Source of the DNA: Flectobacillus longus
GTDB taxonomy: Bacteria; Bacteroidota; Bacteroidia; Cytophagales; Spirosomataceae
Assembly: GCF_030056705.1 (NCBI RefSeq)
Contig: NZ_JASHIC010000020.1
Coordinates: 114,939-178,938, forward strand
DNA: 64,000 nucleotides
Direction: 5' to 3'
Shown: piece after piece, positions 9,086-18,300 of the stretch
How positions within the stretch are numbered: the first letter of the stretch is position 1
Layout of the letters: each line of letters begins with the position of its first letter
Translations under genes and position numbers: made by a program
Notes under the pieces: model-generated
The model's database searches: none
Seen by the model: the letters and a program-made list of their open reading frames with translations, nothing else
Told to the model about the DNA's origin: nothing

Positions 9086-9676
9086 ATGGCTGCTACCACT
9101 CAATGTCATCCAGTGCCAGCTCAGGCAGTGGTGAATTTTGTGAGTCAAGGTTTTTCAAAGAATAGAGCTGCGCACTTTGACTATTATTACTCTAGTCAAA
9201 AGAGCAATATTCCAGATACGTTTTTCTACGAAGACTTTGCTCAAATTGATGCTTCTGAAGCAAGCAGAGAGGACAAAACAAAAATATCAAAGGATTTAAT
9301 TGCCTACATTAAGTTTATTAATGAGGTTACTATAAAGGCTAAAGAAGAATTTCTAAAAGATTTAAATATTAGTCGTACTCACTATAGGACATACAAATCA
9401 ATTCACGCTTCATTAATAGATTTACTGGGTGAATTAGACAGAGCTGTTTCTGTTTTTGAATCTTGTCAACTCGACAAGAATGATACTCTTAATGTATTGA
9501 TTGGAGTTGTTGTCAATGATTTGTCACAATTAAGACTACTTTTTACAGATTTTGAAGCCAAACTCGGCGCAGCTCTGATAAAGAATAATCGACCTAAAGA
9601 TGGGACTTATTTTAAGATAAGATCCTCGTCTGAATTGCATGCACTTAGAAATAAATCTTATGAATATTTTATTTAA
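9086..9676 (+). CDS. Unknown protein beside the iteron-like array
   Basis: A 196-residue soluble, mostly helical protein with no motif I recognise. Residues 65-125 (SKDLIAYIKFINEVTIKAKE...) are predicted helical, and Cys and aromatic residues are scattered. It is the first gene after the 22-bp repeat array and directly precedes the gene at 9677 with no gap, so the two are one operon. Position makes a replication or regulatory role conceivable, but the sequence does not resemble a known Rep protein. Confidence 0.65.
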   Translation: MAATTQCHPVPAQAVVNFVSQGFSKNRAAHFDYYYSSQKSNIPDTFFYEDFAQIDASEASREDKTKISKDLIAYIKFINEVTIKAKEEFLKDLNISRTHYRTYKSIHASLIDLLGELDRAVSVFESCQLDKNDTLNVLIGVVVNDLSQLRLLFTDFEAKLGAALIKNNRPKDGTYFKIRSSSELHALRNKSYEYFI

Positions 9677-10204
9677 ATGTTTGACTCACATTATCCTATA
9701 ACCCACCAACATCATCAAGTAAATCAAGAAAATCCCTCAATCACCACCTATTACCGTTATTTTGAATGTGGATTGGGAAACAGGTATATGATTTTAGTTG
9801 ATAAATATCCTGAAGGTTTTTTTGTTATACAGTTCTGTTTACGGAAATATAGAAAGGAACCAGATAGATATTTAAAAACAGCGAATGCTGACTTTGCAAA
9901 TGTCAAAGTGATATCAACCTGCTTTTATGTACTTAGGATGTTTTTAAATGAGTATCCGAATGCTTCCTTTGCATTTCAGGGTATATATGATACCAAAGAA
10001 GAGCAAAAAGAAATTTGTAGAAACCATATTAAATCACAGCGATTTCGTATTTATGAGTATATGGTTGTAAGCAGGATATCAGAAAATATTTTTAATCATT
10101 CTGTTTATGATAAGGAAAATGCTTACTTACTGATAAACAAAAGGGATAAAAGGGAAGATGTAGTTCAAATTATGGAAGAAAGATTCATCTCACTATTAAG
10201 ATAG
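9677..10204 (+). CDS. Unknown protein, second gene of the pair
   Basis: A 175-residue protein starting at the base after the previous stop (TAAATG), hence translationally linked to it. It is rich in aromatic residues (ITTYYRYFECGLGNRYMIL, GFFVIQFCLRKYRKEP) with alternating strand-like segments, and lacks a signal peptide or membrane helix. No family is recognised. A strong terminator follows the stop codon directly, so the pair forms a closed two-gene unit. Confidence 0.65.
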   Translation: MFDSHYPITHQHHQVNQENPSITTYYRYFECGLGNRYMILVDKYPEGFFVIQFCLRKYRKEPDRYLKTANADFANVKVISTCFYVLRMFLNEYPNASFAFQGIYDTKEEQKEICRNHIKSQRFRIYEYMVVSRISENIFNHSVYDKENAYLLINKRDKREDVVQIMEERFISLLR

Positions 10205-10235
10205 AAAAAGCCACACGATAAAGTGTGGCTTTTTT
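10205..10235 (+). terminator. Terminator after the 9086-10204 pair
   Basis: A 12-bp stem (AAAAAGCCACAC and its complement) around a six-base loop with a T-run, starting at the base after the stop codon. Confidence 0.85.
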
Positions 10236-10262
10236 ATTTCTAAATAATCAGAATGTATTGTT

Positions 10263-10646
10263 TTAACAATCTAATGCACAATCATACATTCTTTTTACGA
10301 AATCTTCATAAGGTCTTGGGTTGTTCCAAGGTGCTTCTTTCAACATGTTTTTTATTTCAGACATTTGAGGCAATCTGGGTACTAAATATTCGAAAGCCTT
10401 TTCTTGTAAGAAACTTTTACTGACTTTAAACTCGAACAAAGTGTAATCGGGGCAAATCATTTGCTTTTGAAGCTCCTTGGGAACAAAGGGGGCACCAATT
10501 CTATATTGAGTTGCGATGGATATTGCATCAAGTTCATTGTATCTACTTCCAAGATATTTCTGGGTATAATTATAGAACTCCCAAAAGTCCTTAAACTGAA
10601 ATGGTAGGACATTATACAATTTGATAGTATTATTAGTGTGATCCAT
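10263..10646 (-). CDS. Small unknown protein
   Basis: The start chosen is the Met at 10646 (MDHTNNTIKLYNVLPFQFKD), giving 127 residues; the longer upstream frame reads through a terminator hairpin and is unlikely to be translated. The protein is soluble, with a Cys-containing end (MYDCALDC). No domain is recognised. It is convergent with the 9086-10204 operon. Confidence 0.5.
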   Translation of the reverse strand: MDHTNNTIKLYNVLPFQFKDFWEFYNYTQKYLGSRYNELDAISIATQYRIGAPFVPKELQKQMICPDYTLFEFKVSKSFLQEKAFEYLVPRLPQMSEIKNMLKEAPWNNPRPYEDFVKRMYDCALDC

Positions 10647-10709
10647 AACATCAATTTTGATTATTGTTTGTATCAAAATTGTAGGCTTACATAGCCCAAA
10701 TAAAAGACA

Positions 10710-10742
10710 AAAAAGCCACAGGATAACACCCTGTGGCTTTTT
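10710..10742. terminator. Bidirectional terminator-like hairpin
   Basis: A 13-bp stem (AAAAAGCCACAGG and its complement) with A and T runs at the two ends. It lies 64 bp upstream of the start of the minus-strand gene at 10646 and insulates it from upstream transcription. Confidence 0.7.
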
Positions 10743-10890
10743 GATTAAAATAGTTCTACACCTATTAATACGAAAATATATCATGGATTATAAAATTCCT
10801 AATTATTAATAATAAGAGACGGATTAGTTGTAAAATCATCCCCTACAAAAGCCAACTATCCAATCGAACAACCCAAAAACACAAAAAAAA

Positions 10891-10919
10891 TCTATCCATT
10901 TTGAAAATGGATAGACTTT
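10891..10919. terminator. Hairpin with flanking A/T runs
   Basis: TCTATCCATTTT and its exact complement almost abut, with eight A before and TTTT after. The A-run becomes a T-run on the minus strand, so it may terminate leftward transcription. Confidence 0.55.
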
Positions 10920-11025
10920 TGATAACTTTACGCTTGGATGAACTAAGAAATACTAAAATGTGCTACTTCGAAATATTACATTTAAGTTAACTAGTCTATC
11001 CCGTACATATATAAAACAAAAAATT

Positions 11026-11214
11026 ATGTTTTCAACAAAAGAGTTGGAGGTTATCTCCATGATTGCAAGCTCACCATATTTTTGGAGAGCAATTATTTTG
11101 CTTGTTACTTGTAGTGTATTCTACGGTTTAACAGCAAAAGGTTATTCATTATTTCTTAAGAGTACCTTAGATGCTCTTGAACGTCTAATAAAATTGTTTA
11201 GGCATAAGAAATAA
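11026..11214 (+). CDS. Small single-pass membrane protein
   Basis: A 62-residue protein from the ATG at 11026 (MFSTKELEVISMIASSPYFW). One hydrophobic helix (about 20-38, AIILLVTCSVFYGLTAKGY) is followed by an amphipathic, basic tail ending LIKLFRHKK. No family is recognised. A hairpin terminator follows within 25 bp, supporting a real single-gene unit. A small toxin or holin-like role is possible but nothing in the sequence decides it. Confidence 0.5.
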   Translation: MFSTKELEVISMIASSPYFWRAIILLVTCSVFYGLTAKGYSLFLKSTLDALERLIKLFRHKK

Positions 11215-11234
11215 CAAACTTGTTTATTCACATT

Positions 11235-11268
11235 AAGGGATTAGCAGTGTCATCTGTTAATCCTTTTT
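11235..11268 (+). terminator. Terminator after the small membrane protein gene
   Basis: A 13-bp imperfect stem with two G-U pairs (AAGGGATTAGCAG with CTGTTAATCCTTT), followed by T-rich sequence. Confidence 0.65.
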
Positions 11269-11352
11269 ATTATCGTGACATTTGACTTCTACAAAGATAT
11301 AATAAAGAAATGTTATACAAAAATTTGTAAACTTTTTTTTAATTAATTTTAA

Positions 11353-11673
11353 TTATAAGCCCAATCTCAGAAAACGAAATGTAGAGTTTTCCTTGAAAGG
11401 AATTTTCTTTTCTATTTCAGTAATGAAAAAATGTACATGGTAGGCGTGGTACATTTCCGAAATATTGAGTGCTGGGGTTGTGTAAGTATTGAGGTTTAGG
11501 GTTGCTTCAAACTCTTCAGCGTTCTGTAAGAAATTAAATAAGCTGTTATTACAGGCATAGAGTCCTTTGTCTCCAGTAATTTGGATATCCATTTCGTTTC
11601 CAGTTGTGGACAATGCCAAAACTCCATCTTTCCAGCCTTTTGCATAGAAGATCCTATGCTCAATAATATTGTT
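11353..11673 (-). pseudogene. 5'-truncated unknown gene next to a transposase scrap
   Basis: The reading frame is open from the transposase stop at 11674 down to 11353 and looks coding throughout (IEHRIFYAKGWKDGVLALS...), but has no ATG until residue 28. The 5' end therefore seems to have been replaced by the IS fragment. The remaining part (about 80-100 residues, ending STFRFLRLGL) has no recognised domain. It may still be translated from an internal start at 11592. Confidence 0.5.
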
Positions 11674-11787
11674 CTATTGTTGCATTCTATAATCTACTGG
11701 GCTCATACCACCTAAAGAGACATGCGGGCGAACGAAATTATAATCCCTAATCCATAAAACTGTTTCTTGGCGTATTTTATCCAATTT
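11674..11787 (-). mobile_element. C-terminal scrap of an IS3-family transposase
   Basis: The translation reads [18 protein letters not shown] then [19 protein letters not shown] and stop. The segment [18 protein letters not shown] is the conserved end of the rve integrase domain of IS3-type transposases. Only about 37 codons remain; an in-frame stop lies directly upstream. It is a remnant that joins two unrelated minus-strand genes. Confidence 0.85.
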
Positions 11788-12346
11788 GATTTATCTGTTT
11801 TTTAATGTTATCTAAAATAATTCTCAAACTGTCATTTTCATTTCTTAGTTGAGATATTCTAGACTCAAGTATTTGGTTGTCATTTTTTTGAACATCGATT
11901 GTCTTTTCTAATTCTACTATCTTTTGTTCTAAAGAAAAGACGTTGGTTTCTTCTAAACCTGATAGTCTTTTCAATTCAGGAATTAGTTTTCTTAGAATAT
12001 TTATACCTGAGCCTGCTATAGTCTCAAACTTTAGAAAATTAAGATTTCCATTTTTATCTAGTATTTTTGCTTTTAATTGACAATTAGCACCATACACCCT
12101 TTCTTCGGGGCCTAATTCTATACATTGGTAATCCCCGATTGATATAAAATCTCTTTTGCCTAGCTCATTAATTATTGAATACTTGTAGTAGACATAGTGA
12201 TTGCTAAAAGAAGTTGTATGTTCTGTATGGGGTTGTTGAAGTATTAGATATTTACGATGAGGTATTGCCAATGCAAGCTCAAAAGAATCCTCGTTAACAA
12301 ATTCTCCATTTTCAAACACTACAAAATAGGTTTCCTTTTTTTTCAT
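11777..12346 (-). CDS. Unknown protein with C-terminal coiled coil
   Basis: A 189-residue protein. Residues 1-125 are mixed strands ([36 protein letters not shown]); residues 140-189 form a heptad coiled coil ([20 protein letters not shown]) suggesting oligomerisation. The last ten bases overlap the IS3 scrap, so the original C-terminus may have been replaced. It is divergent from the helicase operon at 12542 and shares its 195-bp promoter region, which makes it a candidate regulator or accessory gene, though no DNA-binding motif is evident. Confidence 0.55.
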   Translation of the reverse strand: MKKKETYFVVFENGEFVNEDSFELALAIPHRKYLILQQPHTEHTTSFSNHYVYYKYSIINELGKRDFISIGDYQCIELGPEERVYGANCQLKAKILDKNGNLNFLKFETIAGSGINILRKLIPELKRLSGLEETNVFSLEQKIVELEKTIDVQKNDNQILESRISQLRNENDSLRIILDNIKKQINQIG

Positions 12347-12476
12347 GATGCACTCAATTTAATAACTTTATTTCAAAATTCTCAAATAATTGAATCAATA
12401 TACCTAGGCATTCCATCATTTTAAAAGCTTCTCTTTTACTCTTCGCTTTTGTTTGATTAAATTGATTTTAATTTTG

Positions 12477-12500
12477 TCCAAAAATAGAACTATTTTTGGA
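12477..12500. promoter_or_regulatory. Operator-like inverted repeat before the defence operon
   Basis: Perfect 11-bp arms TCCAAAAATAG and CTATTTTTGGA are separated by AA, centred 53 bp upstream of the helicase ATG at 12542. The symmetry and position suit a dimeric repressor. No T-run follows in the plus direction, and the region also drives the divergent gene at 12346. Confidence 0.55.
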
Positions 12501-12541
12501 TATATATAAAATTTAGGAACTCCTAATCGTCATAATACTGC

Positions 12542-15355
12542 ATGAATTTTACTACGGGGCAAAGAATATCTACAAGAGGAGAAGATTTCATCATCACAAA
12601 TACCTATACAAACTATGACAATAGTTATTTATTGGAGGTAGAAGGCATCAGCGAACTGGTCAAAGGAAAACGATTTTCTTTTGATACTCGTTTGGATAAT
12701 GATATACAACAGCTTGAACCGAATGCTACAAAATTAGTACCTGATACCGATAGCGGTTATCGAAAAACGAAGCTTTTCTTAGAAACACAAATTCGGAACG
12801 CTGCCATATTTTCCGAAAAAATTGCTATTGCAGATAAGGCGGCAATTAATGCGGCCGATTACCAGCTAACGCCTACCCTAAAGGCTTTGCAATTGCCTCG
12901 CCCAAGACTGCTGATTGCCGATGGCGTAGGACTTGGAAAGACGGTCGAAGTGGGTATTTTTCTTGCCGAAATGATTAAAAGAGGCAAAGGGAAAAGGATC
13001 ATGGTTTTAGCACCTAAATCTATTTTAGCCCAATTTCAACAGGAAATTTGGAACCGTTTTGCTATTCCTTTAGTAAGATTAGATTCTGAAGGAATTGCAA
13101 AAATAAAATCGCAACTGCCTGCCAATAAAAACCCTTTTGAGTATTACGACAAAACGATTATTTCAATAGATACCTTAAAAAACAATGCAAAATTTAGGCA
13201 CTATCTTGAAAAATCCCGTTGGGATGTGGTCGTTATTGACGAATGTCATACCGTAGCAAATGATAAAAGCCAAAAAGGAGATTTAGCTCAGTTTATCGCT
13301 AAAAGATGTGAATCGCTGATTCTTACGTCGGCTACACCCCATAATGGTAGAAAAGAAAACTTTGCGAACCTCATCAACATGATAGAGCCTACTGCCATTC
13401 CTAAAAATGGTGATTATAGCAAAACTCATGTTGAACCTTACTATGTGCGTCGCTTTAAAAATGATATTTTAGACGAAAGCGTAAGAGCTAATTTCCAAGA
13501 AAGAGAAATCGTTAGGCTATCGGCTCAATTAAGTAGCTTGGAAATAGACTTCCTAACTGAGCAACAAAACCTCAAGTTTCAGGCGATTGAGGATGTAAAC
13601 AATGGCAAATCGAAAGAAGATTTTCTGTTTTCAATTGGTATTTTCAAGGCTTTTATGTCGTCGCCTATGGCAGCATTGGAGAGTATCAACCGTCGTATTG
13701 AAAAGGTAGGGTTGCTTCATGAAAGTTATGCTATACTCCTTTCGCTCAAAAATCGCTTAGAAGCTATCATCAAAGCAAAAGCTGATTCAAAATATACCAC
13801 ACTCAAAAATACCTTAATGGATTTGGGCTGGTCGGGCAAAAAACACGACGACCGTTTTGTGATTTTTGCGGAAAGAATTCATACGCTCGAATACTTGCAG
13901 GAAAACCTTAGCCGTGACTTTAAGCTATCTCAACAAGCTGTTCAGTTTTTTCATGGTAGCTTATCTGATAGCGAACAACAGGCTATTATTGAAGACTTCG
14001 GTAAGCAAGATAGCGACGTGAAGATTCTTCTATGTTCTGATGCTGGTTCTCAAGGAGTTAATTTACATTATTTCTGTAACCGAATGTTTAATTATGATAT
14101 TCCGTGGTCGCTGATTACCCTTGAACAACGAAACGGACGTATCGACAGATACGGACAGAAAAAAGTACCTTATATTTATTATCTCATTGCCGAATCGGAT
14201 ATTGAGGGGCTTAAAACAGATTTACATATTGTTGAAAGGCTTACCGAAAAAGAAGAAGAGGTATATAAAACACTGGGGGATGCAGGTTCAGTGATGAAAC
14301 TGTATGATACCCAACAAGAAGAAGCATTCATCGAAGAGGCTTTTCTCCAACAAAATGAAGATTTCTTAAATACTGAGACCGTCGAAGCGTCGTTCGACTT
14401 CTCGATGCTTTTTGATGACGATGATGAAACTACGCAGGCGACAATTACAGAAAATCCTTACGAAAAAGTAGTGTCAATTTACCATAATGAAGCACTTTTT
14501 TACAAAGATTTGTTTGAACAACTCACTTCTCATGACAGACTTCAAGCCAATGAAGTAATGGTAAATGGTGATTATATCGAGATTGTCAATCACCCCGAAT
14601 TGGATACTATTTTATATGATTTACCTGCCGAATCGAAACCTAAAAAAGGCGAACTTTTTAAATTGTCTTTAGATAAAGAACTAATCAAAAGGGCTATTGA
14701 ACAAGCTCGTACTAAAAAAGGAGCATGGGCTGAGTTCCAGATTTTGTATGAATTACACCCTGTAATGAGGTACTATATGACCAAGCTCGAAGCCAGTATT
14801 GATAAAGATGTGGCATTGATAGCAAAAGTAAAAGTACTACCCCCGAATACAGCTTGGTATGTATTTCAAGGACAGGTTTCTAATAACCTAGGGCAACCAC
14901 TCGTTGCTGATTTCTTTGTGGTGGGGCTTACGGATGGACGTGCTTTTCAGAAACCTTTTCCACTCGAAGATTTTATTGAACAATATAAGCTAAAAGAGGA
15001 ACTCTATCCTGTGAATATCGAAGCGGTAGAAATCCAAAGGCTTCAAAACGACTTAGCTAATGCTGTTCTTTGGGGTGAATCATACATGCTTGAACAACAA
15101 CAAAAATTAGAAGCAAGCATGGAAAGTAAACTAGAAGCCTATAAAAAGAAATTGGAAGATTGGCGTGAGGATGCGCTACAACAACTTACGCTTGATTTTG
15201 GAGAAAAAATTCAAACCGATTACTGGTCAAGAATCAAAGATTCAAAAGAGCGTGAAATCGAAACTATCCTGAGCGATTCGGCTCAATACCAAAAGGATTA
15301 TAGCTCGCTCAAAGGCGAACCCTATTTGAAAGTTTTAGCCGTCTTTTTTCATTAA
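12542..15355 (+). CDS. SNF2/RapA-type helicase, DrmD-like
   Basis: A 937-residue superfamily 2 ATPase. Walker A is DGVGLGKTVE (about 127-136), Walker B VVVIDECHTV (about 228-237), motif III ILTSATPHNG (about 259-268), motif V GSQGVNLHYF (about 500-509) and motif VI EQRNGRIDRYGQ (about 527-538). A C-terminal charged coiled-coil region (850-900) follows. The arrangement is that of RapA/HepA-like translocases and of DrmD from class 1 DISARM. It heads the four-gene plus-strand operon, 35 bp before the methylase start, where it probably acts as a DNA translocase that helps detect or process foreign DNA. Naming it DrmD would overstate what can be seen. Confidence 0.85.
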   Translation: MNFTTGQRISTRGEDFIITNTYTNYDNSYLLEVEGISELVKGKRFSFDTRLDNDIQQLEPNATKLVPDTDSGYRKTKLFLETQIRNAAIFSEKIAIADKAAINAADYQLTPTLKALQLPRPRLLIADGVGLGKTVEVGIFLAEMIKRGKGKRIMVLAPKSILAQFQQEIWNRFAIPLVRLDSEGIAKIKSQLPANKNPFEYYDKTIISIDTLKNNAKFRHYLEKSRWDVVVIDECHTVANDKSQKGDLAQFIAKRCESLILTSATPHNGRKENFANLINMIEPTAIPKNGDYSKTHVEPYYVRRFKNDILDESVRANFQEREIVRLSAQLSSLEIDFLTEQQNLKFQAIEDVNNGKSKEDFLFSIGIFKAFMSSPMAALESINRRIEKVGLLHESYAILLSLKNRLEAIIKAKADSKYTTLKNTLMDLGWSGKKHDDRFVIFAERIHTLEYLQENLSRDFKLSQQAVQFFHGSLSDSEQQAIIEDFGKQDSDVKILLCSDAGSQGVNLHYFCNRMFNYDIPWSLITLEQRNGRIDRYGQKKVPYIYYLIAESDIEGLKTDLHIVERLTEKEEEVYKTLGDAGSVMKLYDTQQEEAFIEEAFLQQNEDFLNTETVEASFDFSMLFDDDDETTQATITENPYEKVVSIYHNEALFYKDLFEQLTSHDRLQANEVMVNGDYIEIVNHPELDTILYDLPAESKPKKGELFKLSLDKELIKRAIEQARTKKGAWAEFQILYELHPVMRYYMTKLEASIDKDVALIAKVKVLPPNTAWYVFQGQVSNNLGQPLVADFFVVGLTDGRAFQKPFPLEDFIEQYKLKEELYPVNIEAVEIQRLQNDLANAVLWGESYMLEQQQKLEASMESKLEAYKKKLEDWREDALQQLTLDFGEKIQTDYWSRIKDSKEREIETILSDSAQYQKDYSSLKGEPYLKVLAVFFH

Positions 15356-15390
15356 TTTATACCAAAGCCGTTTTTTACTCTTTGCACATC

Positions 15391-18300
15391 ATGATTAAGT
15401 TTATACATAATATTGGCGACTACTTTTCTTCAAATTATTTTGATGAAAACTTTACCTCTAAAGTAGTCCAAAAATCAGGTTTCGCACTTGAAGACATCAA
15501 AAACTTCAATAAAAAAATTACGCCATTAAAAGACCGCTATTTTAAACTAAAACAGCTTATAATCGAAGGGAGATTGCGTACCAAAGATAAAATTTTTGAA
15601 ACGCATACTTTTCATACGACTGTGCTCAATGCCTTGGGCTATGATGGGCAAGCCACCGAATACCAACAACAAAAGTTCTTCCACCTTTCTGAGTTTGAGG
15701 TGATTCCTGTCAGACATATTTTATACAGGGGTTCGCAGCCGCATTTGATGATTATGGAAATGCAGGCACTTATCAAAGAAGATGACAAAGACCCCGATGG
15801 GCTTTTTGAACAACGCTATAATATTGAGGAAGAGGAGCTTAGTTCGCCACCACAACGCTATCACCGTAGCCAATGGGAGCGTATTTTTGCACTTCCTAAC
15901 GAATTGAAAATTTCGCCTATTATCATTAATAAAGCTGTTTCTGCTTTGTTTTTGCTTGAGCCTCACTTACGTCCAAAGTATATTTTACTCTTGGCAGGAA
16001 ACATGATTTTCTTGCTCGAACAAGAAAAATGGTTTCGAGGTAGTTATCTACAACTCGATTTAGAAGAGCTCTTCAACGAGGCTACTGCCAACCGTAATGC
16101 CAATTATTACGCCTTGTTTTATTTCTTGCTTGGAAAAGAAACCTTAGCACCTGAAAGCGAAATGGTGCTACTCGACCAACTCGACGAAGATAGCCACAAA
16201 TCAGCTTATGAAGTAACCAAAGACCTCAAAGAGGGTATCATTCATGCCGTGGAAGCCTTGGCAAATGAGGCTATTTTTTATAAAAAAGAAACCAATCACG
16301 AAGTATTCGACGAAACGGATGACCTTTTCGAGCAACAAATGAAAGACGACTGTCTTACCATCATTTACCGTTTGCTCTTTATTTTTTATGCCGAATCTAG
16401 GGAAGATTTGGATATTCTCCCCAGCAACGACGCTATCTATAACCGTGGATATTCGTTGGAGATGCTTCGTGAATTAGAACAAGTGCCGCTCTTGTCGGAT
16501 AGTAGTCTCAATGGCTACTTTTTTCACCAGTCGCTCCAACAATTGTTTGGTGTATTGGCCAATGGCTACCGTGAAAACGACAACGGACAGAACAAAAGCT
16601 TTAAAGTAAGGCATATCGACTCGCCGCTTTTTGATGATACCAAACTCAACCCTTTGCGTGGAGTGAAGTTCCGCAATAAGGTATGGCAAGATATTATCTG
16701 CCGCTTGTCGTTGTCGAAAGAGAAAAAAGGTAAAACCCGTGGGCGTATTTCTTATGCCAATTTAGGTATTAACCAGTTGGGTAGTGTGTACGAAAGCTTA
16801 TTGGCTTATCGGGGCTTTTATGCTGAACAAGATTATATCGAGGTACACAAAGCTGGGAAACCAGAAGAGGGTACTTTCCTCGTGCCAAGAAGTCGCCGTG
16901 ATGATTTTACCGATAAAGAAGTCCTCAAAGATGAAAAAGGCAATGCCGTTATTGTACCCAAAGGCACTTTTGTGTATCGCCTGAGCGGACGTGACCGCCA
17001 GAAGTCGGCTTCCTATTATACGCCAGAGATACTTACCGAGTGCACCGTAAAATATACCTTGAAGCCCATTCTTGAAAAACTCGAAAACAAGCAAATGAAA
17101 GCCTCGGAGCTTCTCGACCTCAAATTGCTTGAACCTGCTATGGGGGCGGCGGCTTTTCATAACGAAATGATTAACCAATTGGCAGAAGCCTACTTAAGCT
17201 ACCGCCAAAAGGAAATGGGTAAGCGAGTTGCTCCCGACCGATACCAAGAAGAACGCCAAAAAGTAAAAGCCTATATTGCTACCAACAATGTGTATGGCGT
17301 GGACTTGAACCCTACGGCTATCGAACTGGGCAAACTCTCGCTTTGGCTCAATGTGATTCATAAAGACATGGAAACGCCCTTTTTTAGTAACCGTATCGGA
17401 GTTGGAAATGCCGTGGTTGGGGCTTGGCTCAAGGTGTATCCCGAAAAAGACCTCATTGCCGAAGACCATGTTATCACAGATGCTAAAGGTAAACCCAAAC
17501 GTGTGCCGCTCAAAAAGGAGTGGTGGGAAAAAGCTCCTAAACAACTGACCTTCAAGCCCAGTACCAATTATGATAAAATTCAACACAATAGAAAAGAAGA
17601 TGAAATTTATCATTTCTTGTTGCCCGATAAAAATATGGTGGCTTCGGCAGCTATCAAATTGCTGAAAAGCGAACACGAAGCCGAAAGCAAACGGGTTAGC
17701 GAATGGAAACGTGACTGGACAAAACCGCTTGGTAATCAAGAGATAACGCAAGTAAAACTTATTTCTGAGAAAATAGACGAGCTGCTGATACAGCATTACC
17801 GTTTTCAGCGAAATATCAATGTACAAACGGCCATGCCCAAAAATGTGTTTGGCGCCGAGGCGGTACAAACGCATATTAAATCTTACACAGAAAAAGAAAA
17901 ACTGGCCGACGAACGCAATCGCCATGCTGCACCGTATTTCAAGCTAAAAATGGTGATGGACTACTGGTGTAGTCTTTGGTTTTGGGATGTGCGTAATGCC
18001 GTTGAATTGCCCAGTCGTCAACAATTTTGGCAGGATATTCAGCAGATTTTACAAATGGATTTGGCAGAAAAATACGCCATTCATACAGAGGCACGGAGAA
18101 AAGAGCTTTCGAATACAAGCCATGCCGCCGAGTTTCAAATGAATCTTTTTGCAGCAAATGAACCTGCTATTTCTACTGAAAAAGTAAACGAAACCATTAT
18201 TGCCGAAACTGAAAAGAAGGATATTTTCGACCAAAACGAACGCCTACAATTGGTGCAAGCTTTGGCCAAACAATACTTTTTCTTTCATCCGCAATTAGAA

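Noticed and set aside
10647..10784. N-terminal extension of the 10263 gene with a hydrophobic segment
   Set aside because: The extension translates a terminator hairpin; the Met at 10646 gives a plausible protein without it.
16798..17925. Long minus-strand frames opposite the methylase
   Set aside because: They mirror the codons of a well-supported methylase gene and show no family motif; shadows.
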